From assembly GCF_022201045.2 (NCBI RefSeq), contig NC_068558.1, positions 7,283,501-7,347,500 on the forward strand: a DNA stretch of 64,000 nt, read 5' to 3'. The DNA is from Citrus sinensis. Its lineage: Eukaryota; Streptophyta; Magnoliopsida; Sapindales; Rutaceae. A program made the translations under genes and the position numbers. The notes beneath the pieces are model-generated. The model was not told the DNA's origin. It worked only from the letters and a program-made list of their open reading frames with translations, and did not search any database. Below are positions 1 to 12,313 of this stretch, one piece after another; the stretch's first letter is position 1, and each line of letters begins with the position of its first letter.

Positions 1-2155
1 AATTTTAGATTTTTATAATATATATAAGGATATGTATGAAATTGTAATATGTGTAAAACTGATTCTCAAAATCATATTTTGAAAAGTTACTCTTTCTTTA
101 CATTTCAAAATCCGCTATAAAATGAGATGATTTTGCAAAATGTGATTTTTCAATAATTTATCAAATACAAAAATTAGTTTAAATTTTCAAAATTATTTTT
201 GAACCTCTCAAAAATAATTCCAAAAGTATCCTTGAAAAGATCGGCTCAGCCGAACTATCAATCCTTCTCGCCATTCAATTTTTGCAAATGCAAAAATTAT
301 TAATGTGATTGTTGACACTTAATTACGTTGTCCTATTCTATTAATTTGTATTATTTTAATTAATAACAAAAAAGAAAAGATAAACTTCAATTCATTCTCA
401 AATAAAATAACAATCTTTAATTAAATAATTATTTTACTCTCGCTTTGGTTCATAAGATGATGACAATTAGGAGACAAATTGATAAATTTATTTTTTATTT
501 TTTAATAATAAATGAGGATAAATTAATGCTTTTGCTATTTTGAGACATAAATTAACTGTTGTGGAACTTATCATAAGATTTCTATGTATCTAACTCAAAA
601 AACTAACTTTTTAGGTGGAGTGACCTACCTCCTTATAAGCTCAAGTATCTCTCATTTACTAACCAATGTGAAATATAACTCAATAATCCCCCCTCAAACA
701 AAAATACCGCCAGACTTTAGTTTTTTCATCCGACATACTTGAGTTGTTCCACCTCCATATTCTTATTATTAGGGTCTACCTCTGATACTATTTGTTGAGA
801 AAATTTAGCATAAAATTTTTAGATATCCAAATCAAAATAATAATCTTTTAGATAAAGTGACGTACTTCTTTAATACTTCTTTACAAATCTAAATATCGTT
901 CTTTTATTAATCAACGCAGGACATAACTCAACATTATCGATTGTCATTATACATGGGTAAAATTTAAAAAAAAAAAAAAGGGGGGGGGGGGGGGGGGGGG
1001 AGAGAGACGATTTGCGATTTGGCAGACAAACTTTACAAAGCCACCAATGGAAGGTCTAAACTTGTAGCCGAATGAGTCCAAAAGCTTTACTAATATTAAT
1101 TCATGTGCTGCTAGGCGCTAGCTGCGCGGATGGTGGAGTGAAAAGAGAGATGGAAAAGTAAAAGGCTAAAAGCACAACAGTCAATTGTCGAAAACACTTT
1201 ACAAAATTTCCACGTCAACTCATTAAAAGTCAATCCACTAATCAACCCAGCTGTTTCTTCTTGTCTCATTGGGCATCGTGTTTCCGCTGAACTAGCTCTA
1301 GCCCAAGACAGAAAAGCCTAGCTTAACAAATTTGGGCCCAAAAGCTGGAAATGTAAATACAAACCATCAAACATTTCAAAGAGTTCTCTGGGTGAGGGAA
1401 ATTTCTCAAGGCCCTTGTTTCACATGCAACTAAACTAACCAATAGAGTCATGACGTATCTATGTTTATATAGATAATTATGAATTTTATTAGCTTGTTTG
1501 TACATGTTTTCGATGTACATAATATTTTTGACGTTGATTGTTATCATATAACCACTCTTATAAGTTCAGAGTGGTCAATGTTGACCTCCATTTCCTACTT
1601 TGCTATCAACAGGAAGAAATAATAAGCATGTCTTGTAGACTACAATATAATTTATTCATCTAAATTATGGCCTCGTTTGAATTGAGATTAGGTGGCTATA
1701 GTTTTTAAATTACAATATTAAAATATTTGATAAAAACTTGTTACTGTGACCAAGAAACTAAAACAATTTGAAATTACACTTGTATGACAAATTCTATAAT
1801 ATCTTTATTATTTTTTTTATCAAAATTATTATTTAAATACCAAATTTCTTACACACATTATCAATTTTTTTCATAGTATCTATGACTTAAACTTTTTTAT
1901 CAAAATTTTTCATAGTAGCTGCAACAATAGGGCCTAAGTAGCAATATAATATTTGTGACAAGTCGATAGTGTTGCTAGCATTGTAGGGCATGTTTAAGGT
2001 GCCTGACTTGTGCTTCTTAATCCATAATGTTATAAATTTAGATTGACTCATGAGATGTCAAATAAAAAATGTATATTTTTTAGGTATTTTTCTTTTAATA
2101 ACAATGTAAATTTCAATTATAACTGTTATAAATGTACTTTTTGGACCGGACAATC
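1..2155. other. AT-rich intergenic DNA
   Basis: I see no supportable gene here. Two diverged copies of one segment lie at about 560-700 and 800-935; both contain versions of 'aggtggagtgacctacctcc' followed by a stretch ending in 'ataactcaa'. The reverse complement resembles sequence common in plant LTR fragments, so this is probably a decayed LTR relic. A long A14-G21 homopurine tract lies at 966-1000. Confidence 0.45.
966..1007. repeat. A14-G21 homopurine tract
   Basis: Fourteen A are followed directly by twenty-one G and then by AGAGAGA. It is a pure purine tract on the plus strand with G-quadruplex and triplex potential. Its length in this assembly may be inexact, because long mononucleotide runs are error-prone. 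Confidence 0.9.
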
Positions 2156-2679
2156 TAGGGTTGGCAAATTAAGGGCTGGACTTGGGCGGGGTCCATTGTA
2201 AGTCTGGGCTGGGCTTGGGCTAAGCTTAGGCTTTTACTTTAAAAAAAATTGTTGTAAACTTGAAATGAGTTAATAATAATTAAGTTGTTGTAATAAAAAA
2301 TGAATTAGAAAAATAATTATTTCAAAATAAAATAATAAATAAAGTAAATAAAAGTTTAGAGATTTAATTCTTTTAGTACTAAATTCTCTAATTTAAACAC
2401 TCTTTTAACTAATTAACACTTAAAAGAGAGTTTAGTATTATAATTTTAAATTTTTTCATTCATTATTGATATATAAATTAGGAATTTAAACTTACTTTTT
2501 TATTAATTTTCAAATTCAAATTTATTATTCTAATTATTATTATTTTTAAATAGAGGACTAGAGTCTAGCTCGAACTTTTTTCCTAAATCCTTATCCAAAC
2601 CCTCATGTATGATATTTGGGCCAAAACTCGAGAAAATGGGCCGTGCCTAGGCTGGCCCGGACTTTTTTTACCATCACAA
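2156..2679. mobile_element. Non-autonomous hAT-type element relic (524 bp)
   Basis: The left end reads TAGGGTTGGCAAATTA. The right end read inward is TTGTGATGGTAAAAAA, an imperfect match to it. The flanks carry 8-bp direct repeats with one mismatch: GGACAATC at 2148-2155 and GGATAATC at 2680-2687. Both ends have G/C-rich subterminal clusters around an AT-rich core, as in non-autonomous hAT elements. No coding capacity is visible. The imperfect TIR and TSD imply an old insertion. Confidence 0.6.
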
Positions 2680-2896
2680 GGATAATCTCAACAATCAACA
2701 ATATTTTATGTTAAAATTATTGCAACTTATGATGTTGGTAAGTGGCTCTATCCAGGTGATTTTCATTCCGGCCCATATTTCACATAATTTGGATTGGCCC
2801 AAATGCTTTCTAAAAGCGTATGTGATAACTCAACACGTAACAAAAAATGGTTCAAGACTTTGCTACTAAAATCATTATCTTTACTCTTATTAAAAA

Positions 2897-3098
2897 GAGT
2901 AATGATACAACTACAAACTCTTGTACAAATTTATTTTGTACAAACTGATGTGGCATGATAAGATTGGTTAAATTAAATATCACTTGGCCCACATGATTTG
3001 TTTTTATTAATTTATATTTTCATTCAACCAATGAATTAATGCCACATCAGTTTGTACAAAATAAATTTGTACAAGAGTTTGTGGCTGTATCATTACTC
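2897..3098. mobile_element. Mutator-type MITE (202 bp)
   Basis: It has long inverted arms of about 60 bp. The left arm starts GAGTAATGATACAACTACAA and the right arm, reverse-complemented, starts GAGTAATGATACAGCCACAA. A perfect 9-bp direct repeat TATTAAAAA flanks it at 2888-2896 and 3099-3107. The 9-bp TSD plus long TIRs and short length fit a Mutator-like MITE. It is non-coding. Confidence 0.82.
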
Positions 3099-3107
3099 TA
3101 TTAAAAA

Positions 3108-4960
3108 TATATATATATATATCATTATCTTTACACAATCAACAAATATTTTTTGCTCTGCTTTCGGATCACACTGTAAAAAGTAAAAAGAAAGTGGTGT
3201 GTATTTTTGGGCTACGCTAAGAAAAAGTCCTTGAAATTATCTAAAAGTCCAGTTTGTGCTCAGCTTGAAATTAACTTGGAACGTGCGGTCCAATTTATTT
3301 AAATTAAAACTGTCTTTATGTTATTAATTTAAATTATTTACATTCGGACTCTTAACCGCCCACGCGGCCGTCCATAAATTAGAAAAAAGATTGCTTTTTA
3401 TTTAAGATAAAGTTAACTAAGAAGATTAGATTTGGGTCATTTTTTAATCTCCAACCTAAGTATCTAATTAATTACATATGGTGGTACAATTTTATTAATT
3501 AAATAAAGCCATTCGGTTGACCTTTTTGCACCGAAAGATAATTGTTGGATAGTTTGCTTTTAATCTCTACGTGTACCATTTTTTTTTTCAAGGATATTAA
3601 AATTTCCACTAAGCGTGACACGCGTCCTCTCCAAAAAGGGCATAGAGGAAAGGGGAGAGAGACGGATGAAGTGCACGTGTAAGACAGGCGGACACGTGTC
3701 GAGTGATGATATAAGTGATAGAGACTTTCAATTTCATCTTTACGGAGTAGGGACCCACGTGGAAAAAAATGGGTGGAGCTGACGTGGCGAAAAGCCTTCG
3801 ATGATATAATAATCAACTGTTCTCCCATTGCTCAGCTGCAGACATACAGTGATTGCTTCTGCGGCAGCAAAAACTCTTGATAGAGCTCACCCAATAGCAT
3901 TTTGACACGCAAACGGGCGAACTGACCGTTAATCTCGCACATAGGTTCAGTTAAGGGCACTTTCCACTCCTTTTCTTTTTCTTTAAAATAATTGGACCTG
4001 TCTGACTTTAAAATATAAAATCAATAAAATTTGGACCCGATTCCAAAAGAAAGTTGAGAATTTTATACGCACCACACGCCATCTTAAATGCAGAATTGAT
4101 ATGATATCTTGTCCGATAATTAATTTTTTTAATTAATTGACAATTGAGTGGTATTTACTTCAAAAGTCAAAAATAATTTTTTGTGTTTTTACACCTGCTA
4201 CAAGCTTTAGACCATAATTATGATTAGTTCGAGTTTATCGAAGGTTCTATGGTAGTTTTATTTGGACTTTTTCGATCTTCAAACGTAAGCTATGTTGCAT
4301 AGAGTTGTATGGGTAAAATTTGATGTATCATATCGAATCATTATGTTTTATAAAGCTTTAATACACTGTAGTGAGTTTACTAAACTACTTTACTATTGTA
4401 AAAATTGGTTAGTTTAACTAATAAAATATGAATTTATGTACAAAATTTGGATTTTGAATCCTATCAACGTGCATAATTAAAAGATTAAGTTATTTAAATA
4501 TTCCTTACGTATTCTGATAATTGATATTTTTTTTAAACATTTGTGAGTAAATTCAACTTGGATTCAAGTAGGCTTTCATTTATAAATATTAGTGTTATAA
4601 TTTAAAAAATTACTTATATCGAATAATTAAATTTAAGTATAATCCATCAGATAAATAATTAAATCAATCCAACACAAATAATAAATAAATATATATAAAA
4701 TGTTGGGTCATGATTGGTTGTTACTTGCCAAGACCGTATAGTATGAATGAATTGTAAACTCTTCGTACACTTTTTTTTTAATTACATGAGATTATTGTTT
4801 AAGAGTACAACTCATATTACACGAGATTACAACTGATATTTATAAATGAGACTATTACTGTGACTAGTTTACATAAATTCTTATGAAACCCGTCTAGATT
4901 TTTACTCTCTTTAATATTCTAGGGACGTCTACTGAACTCACATTTCGAAAAGAAAAAAAC
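3108..4960. other. Intergenic region with ACGT-box cluster
   Basis: I see no supportable gene. The notable content is six ACGT or related boxes within about 220 bp (3568-3790), listed separately. The rest is AT-rich sequence without recognisable coding or repeat structure. Confidence 0.5.
3568..3790. promoter_or_regulatory. Clustered G-box/ABRE-like ACGT elements
   Basis: Visible boxes are TACGTGT (about 3568), GACACGCGTCC (about 3616), GCACGTGTAAG (about 3673), the palindrome GACACGTGTC (about 3691), CCCACGTGG (about 3751) and TGACGTGGC (about 3780). Plant bZIP and bHLH/PIF factors bind such ACGT cores, and clusters are typical of ABA- or light-responsive promoters. The nearest gene on the right (CDF) starts 2 kb away, so the assignment is inferred only. 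It could instead be the promoter of a lost gene. Confidence 0.4.
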
Positions 4961-4964
4961 TACA

Positions 4965-5100
4965 TTCACTCAAATTGAAAAAGAAAATTAAATCTCACAA
5001 TATATTATAAGGGTTCAAACTCATAACCTCACAATTATAAGACATGAATTCTAATCATTAGATTAAAACTTAGTCTTCTTATACACCCCTTTAATTGACA
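4965..5100 (-). mobile_element. tRNA-related SINE relic
   Basis: The minus strand reads TAATGATTAGAATTCATGTC, then CTTATAATTGTGAGG, then ATGAGTTTGAACCCTTATAA. This resembles a tRNA 5' half (A-box-like GATTAGAATTCATG) followed by a B box (GAGTTTGAACCC, consensus GGTTCGAANCC). A true tRNA cloverleaf is not evident. It fits a degenerate tRNA-derived SINE. No convincing TSD was found. Confidence 0.35.
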
Positions 5101-5511
5101 TCAATGACAACATAGACTTGTGGAGGATGGAGGAGAAAAATGGCAATAGTTGTTTCCTCATTCCATATGATGAAAGAACAAAAAGTAAAACAAAAAATTA
5201 TACTAAATGCAAAAAAAAAAAAAAAAAAAAGGGTCAAAGTCTTTTTGCAGTCGGCTTAGAAGGGCATAATGTTCACGCTAAATGCTAAAAGCTGCTAAAG
5301 CCGGCCAGTTATCGCAAATCATAAATTCCTTCGATTTATTTAGTTCATTATTGATTCAGCCTAAAATTTTCGGAACCGGTTTAAGTAGACGAAAAATGTG
5401 CCATCATTTATGACAATTCTATCCATTCTATCGGCAATAGTATCAAGCCACGTATAAATAAAGCAGAGTCTTGGGCCAACTCTCGGGGTGCACCAGCTTT
5501 CCGTGCTACCG

Positions 5512-5519
5512 TATAAATA
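5512..5519 (+). promoter_or_regulatory. Candidate TATA box of the CDF gene
   Basis: TATAAATA lies 250 bp upstream of the CDF start codon at 5769, consistent with a 5' UTR of roughly 200 bp. It rests on sequence match and position only. Confidence 0.35.
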
Positions 5520-5768
5520 TAATAAAAGAATAAAAAAATCGGAGAAGGGGAGAGAGAAGAAAATCTCAAGGCCACATAAACTTGTGGCTGAGAATTAAAC
5601 TGATGACCTGACGTGGCATCCACCTCCTCGTTTAAACGGATCAAAATCACAAACGACATACTACGTTTCCATGCCAACAAAGACCCAAAAAATTAAAAAT
5701 ACCACCAATACTAAAACCCCTGTGAATTTTCTCGCGCGTTTTTTTCCCACTGTTTGGTCTCCGAGAAA

Positions 5769-8755
5769 ATGCGGCAAGAAAGTAAAGATCCTGCCATCAG
5801 ACTCTTCGGAAAGAAAATCGCCTTCCCTTCCGATGGAGAGGTTCCGGTGATCTTCTCCGAGGAGTTGCCGTCTCCGGCGGCCAAGGAAGAGTGTAGCATA
5901 GAAGCTGAGGAAGAAAAAACAGAGGAGGTATGGTTTTAATACAATTACAGAAACTTTATACGGAGTTCTTTATATTCGAATTTGAAGACTACCCATTTGT
6001 TAAAATGCTAAAAGAATTATTGGGTCGGTTTTACTTTTGAATTTTTTCATAGGCATGGCATGCTAAACATTGACAGTTTCCTGTTTTACTTTTTTTCCTT
6101 TTGGATTTTTGATTTTTGATTTTTGATTTTCTGTGTTAAACTGAATTTCTTTTTTTGCGAGTTTTTATTTCAAGTTGGAAGCAAAAAAAAAAAAAAGAAA
6201 TCTATGTATCTTAATGAACTTAGTAAAGAAAAATCTCCACCGAGTTCAGTATAATGAAATATTTTCAAAATTTACAGTGTTACTTCTTTCTTCTTTTTCC
6301 GTAATCCATCAAATAAATCGTTTTCTCTCCGATGGTATCTTCACAAATATTTTACTGCTTGGTTTAGATATCTTTTACGTCTACTGCAATTTAATTTTTT
6401 TTTTAAATTCAAAAATTTTGTTTTTGGGTGGTATAAAGATTCAATTTTTTAATTTTCATCCAACAACTTAATCTTTTTTCTTTCAAGTGTTGAAGCTTTT
6501 GGCTATTTAGCTTACAAGTGAAAGTGAATAGTTTGTGTGGATCATATTCATACCGTTGTTTAGTTCAGCAGCCATGAAAGACTTTTTTTTTTTTTTTCAA
6601 AAGTCAGCTTTTTACCAAATGTCTGTTGATTCTTTCTCATTTATCGATTCCTTTGTCAAAGCATTTTTCAGTTTTGTGCTTTGTTAGCCAATAAAGATCT
6701 TCCACACTTCAAAATTTTGAGATATTGATACCCTTCAATTTTTCCAATGTGGTAATTATTTTGTTACTTTAAAAAATATTTAATTGTTTATTCTTGGTGA
6801 CCTGGTTCTGCTTTCAGTCTTTTATCTTTTCCTCTGAAAGTCTCTAGTCCTGAAACTGAGGCTTCATATTTGTTAATTCTGCCTTTACAGATTTTATTAA
6901 ACAATCTTTTTATCAGTCTGTATAAAAATTCCTTAGTAGCTTAGCAACTAATTATCTAATATTCCAGAAACTTCTTTTCAAAAAAAAAAAAAAAACTATA
7001 TCCTTGAGACACTACAAATTTATGTATTTGATCTGTTGATTGGTAGCAATTGAAAAAAAATAAAAACTATAGAACCTTGATTGTATCCTAAGTTGTCTAT
7101 TCACACAATAAAGTTTATTTAGAAAATAGTTGAAAGAAATCGACCAGAGAACTTCATCTAAGTTTCTAGAAACTTCAATCGGTTAGTGAAACTTAAGCGC
7201 ATACTAGCATAGCATTGAATGTGTCAATGAATTGCATATTAAAAGAAGAAAAACAAGGATTTTGCAGAGAAATCATCAAGTTGAAAAGGATTTTAAAAAA
7301 AATTGTTCATTTTCTAGTATCTTTTTCTTTGGACGTGTTCCATTAATTTTATGTCATATCAATTATGAACGTATGTACTAAGATGTGAATTTAGTTAGTT
7401 AGATTCATAGCTCTAATACAACAGTAATTTGTGACAATTTTATGTCTAACTTGAAAAGCAACCATGTTGAATTTCAGGATTCTTCAGCAGTAAAGGCCGC
7501 TGAGACTACACAACAAGATGATACTACACCTCCAAATATAGATGAGTCAAAAATTCCTGAATCGCCAGAGGCTAATGTGAACCCCAAAACACCTTCAATA
7601 GATGATGAAACTGCAAAATCAAAGGCTGCTAAGTCTGAGAAATCCCAGAATGATGCTTCAAATTCAAACTCACAAGAAAAGACCCTCAAGAAGCCAGATA
7701 AAATCCTTCCCTGCCCTCGTTGCAATAGCATGGACACCAAATTCTGCTATTACAACAATTACAATATTAACCAACCCCGCCATTTTTGCAAAGCTTGTCA
7801 AAGATATTGGACTGCTGGGGGTACCATGAGAAATGTGCCGGTGGGTGCTGGCCGTCGCAAGAACAAGAACTGTGCCTCACAATATCGTCACATCACCATC
7901 TCTGAGGCTCTGCAAGCAGCTAGAATTGATGCTCCAAATGGGATAAGCCACCCCAGTGTGAAAAGCAATGGCAGAGTCCTCAGCTTTGGCCTAGATGCTC
8001 CTATCTGTGACTCCATGGCTTCTGTATTGAATCTTGCAGAGAAAAAGGTTTTGAATGGTACCCAAAATGGTTTTCATGGTTTTCAAGAACAAGAAATTCC
8101 AGTTCCCTGCAGAGGTGGGGAAAATGGTGATGACTGCTCAAGTGGGTCTTCTATAACGGTCTCAAATCCTATGGAAGAAGTTGGTAGAAACGGTATGCAG
8201 GAACCATTAATGCGGAGCATTAATGGCTTCCCTTCACCGATTCCATGTCTTCCTGGTGTTCCTTGGCCTTATCCGTGGAATGCTTCAGTACCTCCACCAG
8301 CCTTCTGTCCTTCAGGATTTCCCATGTCATTCTATCCTGCCGCATTTTGGAATTGTGGGATCCCAAGCACTTGGAACATGCCTTGGATATCTCCCCAATC
8401 TTCACCAAACCAGAAGTCTCCAAGCTCTGGGCCTAATTCTCCAACATTGGGGAAGCATTCGAGGGATGCAGACATGATTAAATCAGAAAACATGGACAAG
8501 GAGGAGCTGTCAAAAGAAAAGAATAGATGTGTCTTGGTTCCAAAAACCTTAAGAATTGATGATCCAAATGAAGCTGCAAAAAGTTCAATATGGGCAACAC
8601 TTGGGATTAAAAATGAATCCCTTGCTGGGGGAAGGCTGTTTAAGGGCTTGCAATCGAAGAGTGATGAAAAGAGTCACATGGCTGAAACATCCCCTGTACT
8701 GCGGGCAAATCCTGCTGCTTTGTCTAGATCACTCAACTTCCATGAAAGCACTTGA
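5769..8755 (+). CDS. CDF: Cyclic Dof factor (CDF-type Dof zinc-finger transcription factor)
   Basis: CDS join(5769..5927, 7478..8755), 478 aa. The intron is GT-AG, phase 0, 1,550 bp. CDFs are nuclear repressors of CONSTANS/FT in photoperiodic flowering, degraded through FKF1-GIGANTEA (family knowledge). Residues 6-17 ([12 protein letters not shown]) are the conserved N-terminal CDF motif implicated in TOPLESS recruitment. The single Dof finger is C-X2-C-X21-C-X2-C (C132, C135, C157, C160), followed by the basic GRRKNKN stretch. A conserved C-terminal block with [19 protein letters not shown] (about residue 404 onward) is specific to CDFs and covers the FKF1/GI-interacting region. The C-terminus ends SLNFHEST. 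I chose ATG 5769 because the N-terminal motif follows at once. The exon 2 frame stays open upstream to an ATG at 7442 inside the intron, so a shorter isoform lacking the repression motif is conceivable. Length matches the family. The paralogue (CDF1/2/3) cannot be assigned without a tree. Confidence 0.95.
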
Positions 8756-10505
8756 AGATATGGATTTTTATGTAACCAGTTCTTTGAGGCCAGAAGAGCA
8801 AGATGGATTTAATCTGTCATCCTTTTTTAATCATATTTGATTCACTGGCTTCATTACATACACAAATAAGGAGGTAGAGATGGAGGGACGAGCAGAGAGG
8901 GATAACTTTCTAGTTTTCCAATAGGATAGAGGGAATCTCGAGAGGGAACTAATTCTCTTCTTGTAACATTATGCACAGTTGCATTTTCATATGCTTGGTT
9001 TGCTGAGATTGTGCTTGTGTACATATCTTTCTACTACATGTGAAATACAGTGAGAGAGATTTATGGAGAAAGATCTTTCAGTGCATCATATCCTCATTTA
9101 CTGAGCTAAAACTTTCATACTAAAGTTGCAAAAAGAGAGGAAAAATCATATTATTCAAGAATACAACTAGACCAAGCAGGAGCTGAAGGATTTAAATATT
9201 CTTATCATAATATGATTCAACATGCAAATTTGAATAAGTGGATGATGCCAAATTGCCAGTGCAGAAAAAATTTAACTTGAAACTATGCATATGCGTAAAC
9301 TATGCTGTAGCGGGCTGCCTTACTGGGGGGCTAAGATTGAATCAATTCCATGAAAATCAATTTCTTTTTATTTTTTTCCCTAATGAGTTGGATAAATAAA
9401 CTTCAATTTAATTCATACAAGGGCAAGTATCTTTCATTTTCTAGCACCAGGAATCTGCACAACTTGCAGGAAGTAAGAAAGAAAAAAAAGAAAAAGGAAA
9501 ACACATCATACACTACTGAAGTTTTCAATATCTTCCCATTGGCCTCTTCCCTTGTCTGTTCATTATTTAATCTTTTATCGAAATAGAGAAGTTAGAATAT
9601 GCGATTATAATGTACTTAGAATAACATTGTTGAAAAAAGGAGTACATGGATTAGACCAGTTGATGATAGAAAAGTGCTTTTAAGAAAGTGATCAGCTTCT
9701 CTTCACTAGTGGCATAAACACGGGATTGGATTTTCTACGGATAAGATAAATTATGGAGCATGGGTGATGAAAGCAGTACGTATCCACCAAAGTTTATTTA
9801 TACAGCATTTAGCTGGTACCTCAAAATCTGGCAAATGTGTGTCCCTGGTCCATCAGTCGCAAAAAGCTCGTTAGATATTTTGTTTCCAGCAGCAAATACA
9901 GTCCACATTTTATGCACAAGTTGAGTTGTTTTTGGGACCCATATTTTAAGATACTGACATGAATCCTTTTTGGTGTTCACTCTTGTTTCTGCTTTTTATT
10001 CCCCTTTTTTTGCTCTTTTTATTTTTTAGTGGGAAGCACTTGTCCACTTCTTTTGATCCATGAACCCAATTTCAGACTCGTGGGCACCTACAATATTAAT
10101 AGCAGAATTGCCTTCTACTAATTCCATTATTTGGAAAAAGCAGATTGATTGTAACCTGTATTCATATGTGTGATCTTGTTCAAAGTGATGAACACCGGCA
10201 ATTTTCCTATTTATAAAATGAAATGGGAGAGTAATAGATAATGTTTGTCTAAACGAGGAGAAGAATTGACATTTTGGGGACTAGCCCTTTTCTCATTTAG
10301 GACGAGAAAGCTTGAAACACATGTAATTCCATATGAATTTTCATCTTCTCTCTCTTTTACTGCACAGACAGCCTCATTAACCTAACAGAACTGCCACAAA
10401 TTGGTTCAGGAAAACAAAGATTGAACAAGATTCAATGCGGCGAAAGGCTCTCCACAAGTGGAACATGTATGGGATATTTTTAAGTGGTGGGATAATAACA
10501 AACCA
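8756..10505. other. Intergenic, 3' flank of CDF
   Basis: The first 300 bp or so is probably the CDF 3' UTR. Beyond it I see no gene, only AT-rich DNA with short poly-A and purine tracts. Confidence 0.4.
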
Positions 10506-10510
10506 ATGCA

Positions 10511-10945
10511 TGTTAAAAATAGGGTTTGATCACGTGATGAACAGTAACACAGTTTGACCACGCGGTTTGAACAGTATTATCTGTTTGGTTATAAATAAGA
10601 GAGCATTTTATAAGTTTTATTATCCCAAAGAATTCATTTTCTCTTGTATTTAGAGAGAATTTGAGAATTAAAAATAATTACTCTTAAATTGAGAGTTTTA
10701 GGTGTATTTGGGGCTTAGGTGAGAGAAATTATTTCTGAGAGTGTGGTTGTAATAATTTTTCACATAATAAATATTTTTCTCTAGTTGTCTTTTTGACAAT
10801 AGTCGTGGTTTTTCTCTAAATTTGTAGTTTTCCACGTAAATCTTGTATTGTGGGATTGATATTATTCTCAATTTAATTTTTTTATTGATTTGTTACTTGA
10901 CAATTTGCTTGGAGTGATCTTGGGAGGAAACTCAAATTCCTAACA
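10511..10945 (+). repeat. 5' LTR of the copia-type element
   Basis: It starts TGTTAAAAATAGGG and ends TTCCTAACA. It pairs with 12314-12745. Confidence 0.88.
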
Positions 10946-11211
10946 GTGGTATCAAAGCCATTTATTGAAGTTTTGATGTTGGAGGCATTGTTCACGTATA
11001 CGATACTGTTCACGTATATGATATTGTTCACGTATACAGAATTGTTCATGTGAAGCAGTGGGAGCCAATCCAAATAGTCTGTGGTGAATAGTAAAGGCTG
11101 ATCTACAAAACAAATATGTTAGGATCGAAATTTTCAAGTCCGATGAAATTTGAAATAAAAAAATTTGATGGAAAAAATAACTTTGGCTTGTGGTAAATTC
11201 AAGTTAAGGAT

Positions 11212-11943
11212 GTGTTGATTCAATATGGGTTACACAAGGCATTGAAGGGGAAGCCACCCTCTACTTCCAGTAGTGGTTCTGGAAAAGCTAGTATAAGCGA
11301 TAAAGATTGGGAAGAGTTGGATGATAGAACTACAAGTGCCATACGACTGTATCTAGCAAATAATGTTCTTGCCAATGTAGGAAATATTCTTATAACGAAA
11401 GATCTTTGGGAGAGGCTAGAAAAGTTATATCAGATAAAGAGTATCTCAAATCGATTGTACTTGAAGGAGCGATTTCGCACGCTGTGAATGGCTGAAGGTA
11501 CACAAATTTATGATCATCTTAGTTTTCTCAATGGTATTGTGTCAGAACTAGAAGCCATTGGAGTTAAAATTGAAGATGATGATAAGGTGCTTAGGTTGCT
11601 GTGGTCACTTTCAACCTCCTACAAACATATGTTACCTACTTTGATGTATGGGAATGAGACAATAAATCTTGAAGAAGTTGCTAGTGCTTTACTCTTAGAA
11701 GAAAGAAAACTAAATGGTAAAAGTACTGAAACTACAGATGTCTCAGCTTTGGCAGTTGTAGGGAATTAAAAGAAAAATAATTCTAAAAAAAAGGGAGTCT
11801 GTTGAGGGTGTGGACAATCGGAGCACCTAAAAATAGATTGTCTTGGGAGAAATGGAGCAAGATCGGCAAGTAGCTCCAGATCAAATACTGATAGCATTGC
11901 TAGTGGTAAGTCTCTCATCATCGTGGGAGACAATGGTCCCTTG
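11212..11943 (+). pseudogene. Decayed copia gag (UBN2-type) reading frame
   Basis: One frame runs from the ATG at 11212 through the gag core (for example DLWERLEKLYQIKSISNRLY and LSTSYKHMLPTLMYG) into a CCHC zinc knuckle (C, then GCGQSEHLKIDC). It is interrupted by TGA at 11485-11487, TAA at 11767-11769 and another TGA inside the knuckle at about 11803. The core matches the UBN2 gag family of Ty1/copia elements, the nucleocapsid precursor that packages element RNA. Three in-frame stops make it non-functional. The frame itself is unshifted, so decay was by substitution. Confidence 0.82.
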
Positions 11944-12313
11944 TAACATGGATGATGATGACATCCTCATGGTATACCGCTAGTACCATGAAAGGAGATG
12001 TGTTACTTCTAACGGGTCCACAAGATTTGTACACAAGGTATGGTTGGTATTGATGCAGGGTGTGTGGTGGAATTTATGTTGATGGCTAACGAACTTCTAG
12101 GTAAGCCAAGATGGAAGTTGCACTATAAATTTCAGTAGGATATTTTGACATGTGCCGATGTAAAATTTTTAGAATTAATAATTAATTCTAAGTGATATAC
12201 TCTTTATGGTAGAGTATGATAATTGTCTATGTTGAGGATTATGACTAACGTGAAGACCGTAAGGATGGTGTGGAGATTGATTGATTCTCAATCTAATCTC
12301 CAAGTGGGAGAAT

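Noticed and set aside
3499..3828. 109-codon minus-strand frame
   Set aside because: No recognisable domain; it overlaps the ACGT-box cluster and has promoter-like composition.
7474..7740. Minus-strand frame antisense to the CDF exon
   Set aside because: It is a shadow of the real coding strand and has no homology of its own.
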